From the NCBI RefSeq assembly GCF_002127325.2, contig NC_035437.2, forward strand, positions 162,043,408 through 162,107,407: 64,000 nucleotides of DNA, written 5' to 3'. Below are positions 49,201-59,849 of the stretch, piece after piece (the first letter of the stretch is position 1; every line of letters begins with the position of its first letter). The notes below the pieces were generated by a model. That model saw only the letters and a list, made by a program, of their open reading frames with translations, searched no databases and was not told the origin of the DNA. Source of the DNA: Helianthus annuus. Its lineage: Eukaryota; Streptophyta; Magnoliopsida; Asterales; Asteraceae. The translations under genes were made by a program, and so were the position numbers.

Positions 49201-49340
49201 TCATGGATCGCCAAACCAAGCAACTCAGACGCTCGCGCATCCCTATCGTGAAAGTCCGATGGGAAGGCAAACGAGGTGCGGAGTTTACTTGGGAACTCGA
49301 AAGCGACATGAAGACTAAGTACCCGCGGTTGTTTAAATGA
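46294..49340 (+). pseudogene. pol: Pol of chromovirus D: RT, RNase H, integrase, chromodomain (broken)
   Basis: Continues the protease frame from 9791. Reverse transcriptase has [30 protein letters not shown] and the catalytic FIDD (about 47095). RNase H has [14 protein letters not shown] and [11 protein letters not shown]. Integrase has MDFITKLPPTPSGHDSIW, SDRDARFTS and HPQTDGQTERT. After integrase, the C-terminal 55 residues ([15 protein letters not shown] to [16 protein letters not shown]) form a chromodomain, which in chromoviruses guides integration to marked chromatin. Breaks: TAG at 46699-46701 and 46744-46746, frameshift near 47150, TGA at 48102-48104, TAA at 48261-48263 and 48948-48950. 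The frame ends at 49340. Confidence 0.9.
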
Positions 49341-49999
49341 ATATCTGAAGCGAGAAATTGGTAAGATCATTCACGGTGCTGTGCAGCTTTCAGCCTAATT
49401 TCGGGACGAAATTCCCTAAACAAGGGGAGGCTGTAACACCCCGTGTTACCGAATGTCAAAGTCAAAGTCCAAGTCAAGTTTGACTTCTTTGACTGTAATT
49501 AGTCTATTCTATGTTTTCTTATTCGTATTATGTGGAGTAAGTGTTGTTAATCAAAGTAATCGAACGAATCGAATGTTTAATCGACACGAAACACTTTACG
49601 ACTGTGAATAGTAGGAAGTAACAATGCGATAAAGTCAATCAATCAATAATCAAGCTAATCGAACCATCAATCGAACTCGAAACTCGAATTATGCGAATTT
49701 GGTGTTATATTACGTGTGTGTGTGCCTTACGTGTTACCTGTGCGTGTTTACTTTATGTTATGTGTGGTGATCAATCGAATCGAAACTCGAAACTCAATCG
49801 AACTCAATCAAAATCGAATTATGATGAATGGTAGCGAAAGGATAGTATGAAATGTAGATGCTTGTATGTAGATATAGTGGTTGGGACTAAAAGTAATTTA
49901 AATAGGAAACTCTATCGTATTCGTATCGTTTTCCATCGGAATCGAAATATTTGAAATCATCGCACCGAACGCTCAACGCAGGCTGTTAATCAATCAGGC

Positions 50000-51335
50000 T
50001 CCTAGCTGATCGAACAGCCCAGCCGATCGGACGGACTGTCCGATCGAGCAGGCTGTCCGATCGGCCAGCTCTTTCCCCTTTTGGAAGCCTATAAATAGGC
50101 CTGTCATTGTCATTCTTTCCACTTTTGGAAACCCTCTAACCGACCAGCTCGTGTTCTTCACTATTTCTCAGATTTCTCTCAATCCCGGTAAGATTTAATC
50201 CTAAATCTTGTACGTTTTTGATCTATGCACACTCCTACACCTTTCTATCTTTCAAATCTTGATTTCTAACCGTGAAATTATCAAGGTCTAAGTGTTCTAG
50301 GATGATGTCATCATGGTGTTCTTCAAGAACTTCATGTTTTGGCCTCAATCCACCAAGAATCACTTGGATCTAGCCGATTTCCACAGAAACAAACTAAGAT
50401 CTATCACAGATCTGAACATTTACATGGTGTGAAGGATTGAAAGAAGGATTCCAACTTTCTTTCAACTCTATTACACTCAATGCCTTCAAACCGGTAGAAA
50501 CGGAGCTTGAGCCGACTCACTAATCATTCTAATGGTTTTGTGGTTCAAGATTCGGATTCTATCTACGAGGTTCACCAATTTTGGGTTAAACGTTAAACTA
50601 CCGTTCCGAACCGTTCACTGGCCGAACTTGGGTGATTCCTGTCCGAGCAGGGGAAACAAGTAAGAACGAAGGTGCCACGGTTCAGCTCGTTGTCAAAATA
50701 CCTCGATATAACGTCAAACAATCAGAACAGCCAAGTGTTAGACGAACAGGCCGACCAGGTCAGAATGCTGACCGATCGAACAGGTTGTTCGAATGAACAC
50801 GGACATGTCAGTCGATCGACCAGGCCAGCCGATCGGCTAGCACATGGCCCCACACTTTGACAATTTCATGAAGTATAGTATTAAACGAAGTGATGTTCGA
50901 TCTAACTACGGTTGGGTTGAATTACTCTTCGAATCATGAGATACTATGCTTCAACCCTTAATCGATTTTTCAACTCGTTCGACGTATTGGAGTGCCACCC
51001 GATCGAACATGTTGTTCGATCAGGTGATATCCTACTGAGGACTTACTACTGAAGTGTCTAACCGATCGGTTAAGCCGGCTGATCGAACAGAACGTTCGAT
51101 CGATCGACCTGAAAGGTAAGGACACTACGATGTTCTCAAATACTACAACAAAAACTTCAAAAGGACAAGACATCATACACAAACACATCCTACTCAAAGG
51201 AAGAAACAATCCACTTGAACAGTCCAACCGATCGAGCCTACCGGCCGATCGAACAGGCTATCCGAACGGACTGTCTAACCGAACGAATAACCCATTCGAT
51301 CGAACCTACAGTTCGATCGACCAGGCTGTTCGACC
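50000..51335. repeat. CGATCG-(ACAGGCTGT)-CGATCGG motifs in LTR D
   Basis: Short, degenerate units built from CCGATCG, ACAGGCTGT and TTCGATCG recur near 50008-50080, 50735-50835, 50998-51025, 51060-51110 and 51220-51335. Many are partial palindromes such as CGATCGAGCAGGCTGTCCGATCGG. The first group lies 10-90 bp upstream of the TATA box at 50090. Confidence 0.85.
50090..50099 (+). promoter_or_regulatory. LTR TATA box (element D)
   Basis: TATAAATAGG, directly downstream of the first CGATCG cluster. It is the likely transcription start region of D's LTR. Confidence 0.55.
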
Positions 51336-52631
51336 CATCGTCACTTGTTTCCATTTAACGCGTTACTCATCGCTATACTATCGAACTATTCAGGCTAACC
51401 CTACTCTCAAGCGCTCCCTTCAATCCATCAATCAATCGCTGTGAGTATACTCGAACCCTTTTTGCTTTAGCACTTTTGGGTGTTACATACGTTACTTATC
51501 TAAATCACAATCGAACACACTACTCAACTATTTAAACGCTAACCGTTCTGCATGTATTACGTAACTAAATGAATGCTTGTTGTTATGTTTACACGTGGAA
51601 TGCTATCTACCTGCCTTAACGACGATAGTACTATAGTTTGGACTCAGCGCCCGTTCACACGGGGGTTGTTAAGGACAATTACTTGCATGGGTTACGGTGG
51701 TAATCATGTATTGCGAATTGTCTCGGACAGTCAACCCGCAGTCATTGGTATCGATAGATCCATGTCGATAATTAACATGCTTCATTTTCCTCTATGTACG
51801 TGCTGGTTATGCGTAAACTATTTCGAACTCTATATGCTATTATCAAACTTGTATGCTCACCTTTACATTCTATGTATTGACTTTATTTTAACGTATGTGA
51901 CAGGCAATTAGGATGCTCATCTGCTAGGAAGGCGAGCTTAGAATAAGCGTCTGGAGCATAGTTGTCTGTAGATCTTGCAGATCGAGTCTCTAGAAGCATT
52001 TAAACAATATTTATATTTGAATCTGAGTTGTCGGAACAGAATATTTAACTAGTTGTTACCTGTAATAATTTGTTTTATTATTTGGGATACGGTATGGGAC
52101 GTATTAATTAAACTAAATAGTAATGATAGTTGTTGTGGAAACTTCTGGACAATCTGTTTCGCTCAGTGCCATGCCCCGATAATTCCGCCATCGGTTAGGG
52201 TGTGACACTTAATGTTATGCATGATGATTGATCCTTGATGTTGTGATAAACTATGAATACATGATTAAATGATGTATGTTTGATTGGTGTTTCTGAATGA
52301 TTGATCCGAACCCATAAGATGATCATGGTGTTGGCCTAGAATTAGGGTTTAAATGATGATGTCCGGTTTGATGCTATGATCGATGGTTGTGTGATGTTCT
52401 CATGATAAAAATTGTTAGTCATGATTTATATGATAATTAGGGTTGCATGTTAGTGTTCAAAAATCACTGATTCGACTATGAAATTGAATGTTATGATAGG
52501 ATGTGATTATGATTAGTTGTTAATTAGGGTTCATGAGAATTAATGGGAAAATGCTTGATTTAATCGAGTAAATGTAAAGTAGGAATCTGTTTGAATTGAT
52601 CAAGGAATTGATTGCATGGATTAAGGAAAGT

Positions 52632-53040
52632 ATATAACCGATCGCATAAGAGCTCAATCGCACAAGAGCTGATCGCACAAGAGCTGATAGCACAAGCTAG
52701 GAATGCATGAAGTACAACTGTGTAAGCACATAGTACTGTCTGCTTATGCATGATCGCACAATATATTGTGGATCGCACAAGACTGTGCTGATCGCTCAAT
52801 ATATTGGGCCGCACAAGAAGTTTCTTTGTTTAATACTTTGGGCTGTACATATTATTGGACTGCATGTTTTATGGGGCCGGGATATATATATTGGATCACA
52901 CAACCTGTTGTGGATCGCACAAGTTTGTGCTGATCGCACAACACGTTGGGTCGAACAATTATTGGGCTTATCCTTTGGATCGCACAAGATGGTTGGGCTC
53001 ACACAACCACAACGTCCCAATCACTTTAATCGCACAATTG
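52632..53040. repeat. GATCGCACAAG motif cluster in LTR E
   Basis: About a dozen variants of GATCGCACAAG, some followed by AGCTGATCGCACAA or by ATATTG and GTTGGG, occur over 400 bp. Because they repeat in all frames they create spurious ORFs on both strands. Confidence 0.85.
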
Positions 53041-53438
53041 GGCTTATGTGTATACTTGATCGATATTCTTGACATGTTTCTATGTGTATGCCATGATCGT
53101 TGTGTGTATGTAACTTGCTACTTTATGTGTAAACATACGTGCATTACCTGAACCTAGACCTGACTTGTATGGTAACCATGTTAGGACGTGGTTGACCCCA
53201 AATAGCTCAAGTGACCTTTTGTTTATCTGTTGAGCTAATCTAAGGTGAGTTCACACTTTCTACAAGGCATGGGATTCCCGGTGGTTTGGGAATGGGTTAA
53301 CGTTAATAGGGAAACCTGCGTATTCTCCTTGGGTAGAATACGTACTCCCACCCTCTTTGTTGAAGGGTGACAACATTGAAACCTGTGTGTTCTCCTTAGA
53401 TAGGACATGTACTCCCACCCTCTTAACTGAAGGGTGAC

Positions 53439-53801
53439 AACATTGACACTAGACAAAACTCTATCATTAAGTCCCTCATTTTTATATCGACTTAATCGTC
53501 GGGCCAATGGCGAACGGGTCATTAGTTAAATAGCACTATTAGGTTTGACAAGCCTCACACCGTGCCACAGAGGACGGGCGTGGACTAATGGACTTGGGCA
53601 CTAGTCAATGATGATAGACAACATTGACACTAGACAAAACTCTATCATTAAGTCCCTCATTTTTATATCGACTTAATCGTCGGGCCAATGGCGAACGGGT
53701 CATTAGTTAAATAGCACTATTAGGTTTGACAAGCCTCACACCGTGCCACAGAGGACGGGCGTGGACTAATGGACTTGGGCACTAGTCAATGATGATAGAC
53801 A
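53439..53801. repeat. 181 bp tandem duplication
   Basis: The unit starting AACATTGACACTAGACAAAA at 53439 is repeated at 53620 with no difference seen by eye, so the duplication is recent. Confidence 0.92.
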
Positions 53802-54309
53802 TTGACGCAGGGCACATAAACATAACTACAGTCAGTAGTCGATATGGTAACGGGTCTAGTGGATTACATGGGGAAGCCCCCACTAGTTACGGTTTGGGAA
53901 ACAAGGAACTGGTTAACTCGTGGTTTTCGAAATAACTTATGGATTTTGGAACAACACTAAAATGGACAACCAACTGTGAACTCGCTCAACATTGTTGTTG
54001 ATTCGTTACTATATGCCTTGCAGGTCGTTAGGTGCTTAGATGGAGCTTGCACAGGAGGAAGAGGTCGTTGTGGGACATGGACTGTTGAGTTCCATGTTAA
54101 ACTTATGAACTTTTAAACTTTATTATGGTTTTGAACTTAATGCTTCCGCTGATGCCTTAATCTTTGTTGAATTGTTTTGACACCAATTATATTGTTTGGT
54201 TTGGACTTTTAATTATTTAATTACATTGTTCAACATGATTGGTGGCTGGATCCTGGTCAGTCACGCTCCATGCGGTGATACTTTGCTTGTCGAATTTGGG
54301 GGTGTGACA

Positions 54310-55208
54310 TTTGTGTTTTGATCACTTGTACGTAACACTCAAGAAACAATATCAATTATATATAACTCATTCGATTCTGAACAAAACTTTCATCGAAATG
54401 CAGATAAAAATAAATACGCCGCAACGGTATATTCGAAATTTTATAATGCTTAAGCTTATATTGAATTATTAGAATGACAAAAAAGGTAAACTACATCACT
54501 TAATAATAAAAAACTAAATCATAAGACAACTTTGATGACATGTATGTTTGTGTTTCGATCACTTGTATAATAATACTATTCACAACTTGGTTTTGAACAA
54601 AATTTGTATCGACACGTGGATAAAAATAAGCTCGTCGCACCAGCATTCTCGAAACTTTACAACACGTCGTATCTTAGATCTCTAACGACGCTATTTTCCT
54701 CTTCTCTCCACACTTTAGATACTCCGGGAGAGGCTATTCAGAGGGTCAAACTTCAAAAAAAGCTTCTTTGTGATATTATAGCCTCAGAACTTATTCATTG
54801 TAGATGTATATAGAATTCATGACAAATTACATGTTCTGCCCTATGAAAAACTTGATGAACTCGAACCAATGAACTCGAACAGAACTTGAATATTTTGGCC
54901 AAAATTCGAAGATGAAGATGATTGCCCATAAGGATCTTCGGTCGGATGATGATGATGATAAGATGATAATTTATTTCACAAGTGTACACGACGCAATGAT
55001 CTAAACACGAACCAGAAAGAAAAAAACATTTAACATTATTTCATTACAAGTTTGATTACTTGTTTTCTGCCCATACCATACACATACAATAAAAATGAAA
55101 ACATGCATAAATTATACAACTGTTGACACCTTACAAACATTACAAAAGAAACATTAAACACACAATCATGACAGAAACCTCTTAATCATCGTTAAATTTG
55201 CAAAGGTT
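54310..55208. other. Intergenic region and 3' flank of the boron transporter gene
   Basis: No gene found. Two related stretches (about 54309-54440 and 54545-54670: GTGTTTTGATCACTTGTA, later CGACACGTGGATAAAAATAA) look like decayed copies of one repeat; similar phrases recur at 63230-63290 and 63500-63540 on the other side of the gene. The 3' untranslated region of the minus-strand gene starts at 55208. I see no canonical AATAAA signal on that strand within the first 150 bases. Confidence 0.5.
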
Positions 55209-58200
55209 TCATGCGGAAGAACCTTTACTAGTTTGACCAAGATTAGACGGACCAGGACTTGGAGTTCGCTTGATTTCTAGCCCTTTTCCAGGTGATCTAG
55301 GACTCTTATCGACCCTTAAATCGTGCAAATTTGGGCTAAAAGCTCGTTGCGACACACGTGGGCTATACGAAGGCTGCATTTCTCGTGGGCTTTGGCTCGA
55401 GCTTGTTACTTTTGGACTGTTAGAATGACGGATCTCTCCTCGGCTTCTTGTTATAATTCCATCAAGAGCTTCCCCACTATCAACTTGAGATGTTCTTGAA
55501 TGAACATCCTCCTCCTGCAAGTGTATACATTATAAAATTAATTAATTAAAAAAAAGAACTAGTAGCAGAGCTATGATTTTAAACTTTCAGCCCAACACAG
55601 GCCTAAAATGATTGAGCAAAAAAAAAGGCATATTGGATTTAAATAACCCCAACTTTCACCAATTGGCCGATAACACTTCCAACTTTCGATTTGTACACCA
55701 GCACTCCCAACTTTCAACTTATTGGCCAATAACACACCCTAACTAACTGAACCCTAACCCAGTTAGTTTTTGCTGACGTGGCATCTGATGTGGGCTTTTT
55801 TGCTGATGTGTCATATGACATGGCAGCTAATGTGACATTTTTGATGACGTGGCATTTTTTGATGACACGGCAGCTGATGTGGCAGCTAACATGGCATTTT
55901 TGATGACGTGGCTGCTGACATCAACTAACTGGGTTAGGGTTCAGTTAGTTAGGAGTGTTATCGGCCAATAAGTTGAAAGTGCCGGTGTACAAATCGAAAG
56001 TTGGGAGTGTTATCGGCCAATTGGTGAAAGTTGGGGTTATTTAAATCCAATATCCCAAAAAAAAGAGTAAAATGCCATTTTCGTCTCTGAGGTTTGGCCA
56101 GTTTTGCGACTTTCATCCAAAGGTTTGTTTTTTTTCGCATGGGGATTCAAAAGGTTTGGAATCTTGCCATCTTCATCTAGCTCGTCAACTCCATCCCTTT
56201 TTCACTGTTAAGTCAGAGGTATTCTGTCTTTTTTGCCAACTTAAAGGGCAAATCGGTCTTTTTCACTTTATGTAAAAAGACCGAACACCCCTGAAAAAGA
56301 TCGAATTACCCTTTAATTTAACAAAAAAGACGGAAATACCCCTGACTTAACATAGAAAAATGGATGTAGTTAAAGATCCGGATGAGAATGGCAAGATTTC
56401 AAACCTTTTGAATCTAGATGCGGAAAAACAAACCTTTTGGATGAAAGTCGCAAAACTGGCCAAACCTCAGGGACGAAAATGACATTTTACTCAAAAAAAC
56501 TAAAAATACGTTAATTTCCCTCAAATCCTTTGCTAGAATGTGGCGTTATCAATTAGCGCATAATTATTTTATCTTAATGGGGTTATAAAGAAAAAGGTTG
56601 ACTTACACCAAATGCAATATTGTAGGTTGAGGGAGGTGCTTCTTCGTATTCCGCAGCATCCAAATCTTGAAGATGAGCACCTTTGAAAAATTTCGGAAGC
56701 AAATATTGTCTTGCGGGAACAAGAAGCATGATTAAAAGTGGGAAAAGAACGCTAGCAATCGGGATCCAAGTTATGCCAAAACAAGCAAGCAAGTAAACCG
56801 TTTGAAAAACCGTGAAAAACGCAACCGTCTTGAAAGGCACCGTTTCTACAAAAGTAGCATGATTTTCTTCCAGAACCCTGATTAGAACAGAAAACAAACG
56901 ATTATAACATTATACATGTATATGTATATACCTCTGTACGTGAGCGTATAAGGTATTTAAGAAAAATACCAGTTGCCTAATGACCGGTTTCTTTATTTTG
57001 GAGGTGTTTGGATTTGCATTTTTGGTAGTGATTATCATTCGAATCTCTAACAAATAGTTGTGGCAATTTCAACCCATTTATTTGTGAATGGGTGAAGTTC
57101 ATTTTATGTTTTTATCTCAAACGGGTCAAACAAGAAAACCAAAAACAAGTTGGAAAAGAAAAAAGAATCAAGCAGGCTGACAATTGCCCAAAGTGTATTT
57201 AGCATAAACTCTCTTAAATTGTTAAGTAAAGTACACGAGTGGTCCCTGTGGTTTACAAAATTTTTGGATTTGGTCCCTAGCTTTCCAAAACCAAAAGTAC
57301 ACGGATGGTCCCTGTGGTTTGCACTTTGTAATGCATTTAGCCCCCAGCCAACAAATCTAAAGATTTTAGCAGATCTAAGTTAGGGACTAAATGCGTTACA
57401 AAGTGCAAACCACAGGGACCATCCATGTACTTTTGGAAAACGTTGAGGACTAAATGTGTTACAAAGTGCAAACCACAAGGACCATCCGTGTACTTTTGGA
57501 AAGCTAGGGACCAAATCCAAAATTTTGGTAAACCACAGGAACCATCCGTGTACTTTAGTGTAAATTATTATATTCAACTATTTAACTTATTTTTATTTAA
57601 TATATCTTTTCTAGTCAAATCTAAAACTTTTAGACAAAAGTGTTGCAGGAGAACTCGAGAAGACGGTTTTCACATGCACAAAAAGGTTACATGTTTCAAC
57701 CCGTTACCTGACCCGCCCATTTTGTCACTACTACCAAGTACCAACTATTTAGATGCAATTGTAGCTCAAAACTTACTTGTATCTTCGACTCGGAGCCGTA
57801 AACAGTAACAATATTCTCTCCCAAAATTGATTACCGGGCAAACTCTCAATCGCCATAAACGCAAAATAGCCCCAAAGTACCGAAGTGGGAATCTTTTTAA
57901 GAACAGGCATAGCACCAACACAACCACCAACCATTAACGCTTGTAACAAATTGCTCAAACGTTGTTCTTTCACTTCAACGTTCAACAAATCATCAACGTC
58001 TTTATTCACATCGAAAACGGTTTCATCAACAGGTGCGTCAATGTAACCACCACTAGAAGCTTGTTGTATTGTTGTTTCTTTTAGCTCTTTTAGTCCCTGT
58101 TTGAAAGATGGTTATTTTAGATAAATAGAACAAAATGAAGTTTAAAGGACTGAATTTTGTTTAATTGTGTACCAGAGTCACTGGCGAAGTATAGTGGGTG

Positions 58201-59807
58201 CCCGGGGGTGCACCTGCCCACCCCAATGTTTCGGTTAGAAGTGTATAAGTTCTGATTTTTCGTCCAAAAAATTTAAAATTATATAGGATCACCCCCCCGA
58301 TTATTTTTCCTAAATTGTATATCCTAAATATTTATAAACTTTGCATATAAATGATGGGTAGTTTGGTAAATATACACTTTGTTTTATTTGGAACTATTAT
58401 TATCTGACCCAACTTGAATCGAATAGCCAACCCGACCCGACCCGAAACATAACGATAGGAAAAAAATTTTGGGTCCCATCACTTTACGCCCCCTCAAAAC
58501 TTTTGGTCAAGCTCCGCCACTGACCAGAGTTGACGGATGTTGATAAATGAGTGGAGTCTGCATTTCGTTGTATGCTTGCTGCATGTTTCGGTACAAATCA
58601 CCCAAGTTTGAGTTTTCACGGATACTTCTTCTAGCTGTAGATACAAGTTTATTCCGTAGCAGCTATTTAAAAAAAATAATCATTAGTTATAAAAAAATAA
58701 ACAAAAAAAATATATTTATTTTAATTTTTACACATAGAGTTGACTTTTAAGCATCAAATGAACTATTTTGAACACTATAAATTGATGACTAATTGAACAA
58801 TGTGAGGCTCATAGAAATGAATAGACAGTTAAGAAGAAAAAAACAAAAACAAGCTAATATTTTAATCATTAATATCAGAAGTCGGTTCTTTTGGGGGACA
58901 AAAGGGGTCCTAGCTTGTTATTTATAAAGTGTTATGAAGTAATGGTCACACATAAGCGTTGAAAAGGAGACGAATGGCCTAGATGTGTCCAAAATAATTT
59001 TTAAAAAATATATATTACCCATACATGCATGCGCATTAACAATCCATATCATCACTAATTTAATCAACTAGTTGTGATTAAATAAGAGGGAAAATTTTTT
59101 TTATTTCGACAGAAGAAAATACCTGATGTTTTAAGGTGGCTAAGCTCTTTGTGTGCATAGGAGATTGCGGAATGACTCCATTGGCGGGAGGAATGCCAAT
59201 TAACCCACATAGTAACGTCTGTTAAAGCAAATACATATATATATATAGCATTAATATATATTAAAGGAAGAAATAGGAGTAAATTTTCATGAAAAAATCA
59301 CTTACCAAAAAGCCCAAAAGAAGGAGGTCATAGTGATATGAAGGTGGTTTCTTTAAATTAAACTCTTTTTGTTGTGCAAGTTGAGATGCAACACTGTGGT
59401 CAAAATAGTAAAGAACGGCAATCATGGTGGCTGGAACAACGGCTCCGATTATATAAACAAGCGGGACGTTCAGCATATCCTGCAAGAAAAACGAGATTAA
59501 ATATTTTAAAGAAAGAAAAATAACATGTTCGAGTTATAGGTATTAAAAAAACACCTTTGCAATGGTCCAATTTGAATAAGCGCCAGGAGACCATGGATTT
59601 GGACTAAAAAGCCGTCTCGGTATTCCTTCTGGGACACTTTTGGTTGGTATGTATGACACACCGGTCCAAACAACCACCATAAGTGGGACCCCGTAATCCG
59701 CAATAAATCCTCTTAGCCACCCTTGAATTGAGAATCGCAAGTCAACAAATGTTTGACTTCATCAAGATCAATGGCAAACACAAGTTTTTACACACCCCCC
59801 CCCCCAA

Positions 59808-59849
<42 letters not shown>

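Larger units (their letters stand above)
49432..52207 (+). mobile_element. 3' LTR of chromovirus D
   Basis: Starts TGTAACACCCCGTG directly after the polypurine tract AAACAAGGGGAGGC (49418-49431) and ends TTAGGGTGTGACA. 2776 bp. The U3 part contains a cluster of CGATCG-based palindromes (50000-50080) followed by a TATA box at 50090-50099. More copies occur downstream at 50725-51335. The short ORFs inside it are not supported as genes. Confidence 0.88.
52208..54309 (+). mobile_element. 3' fragment of an older LTR (E) interrupted by D
   Basis: Begins abruptly at the end of D's LTR and ends GGGGGTGTGACA, the usual end of the long LTRs here. The 5' part would lie beyond D's missing 5' end and is not visible. 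It contains a GATCGCACAAG motif cluster (52632-53040), 70 bp imperfect repeats (about 53300-53440) and an exact-looking 181 bp tandem duplication (53439-53801). No coding sequence was found. Confidence 0.7.

Noticed and set aside
52632..53040. Regular short repeats that could suggest a CRISPR-like array
   Set aside because: Repeat units are degenerate, spacers are irregular, and the context is a plant LTR with no cas genes.
57380..57577. Repeat protein with [13 protein letters not shown] units
   Set aside because: The repeats come from the arms of a foldback MITE in an intron; similar reading occurs on the opposite strand.
58179..58522. Extension of BOR1 exon 9 through the MITE
   Set aside because: The upstream donor copy gives the conserved junction and keeps phase with exon 10. 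Reading through the MITE meets stops, so it was not included in the gene model.
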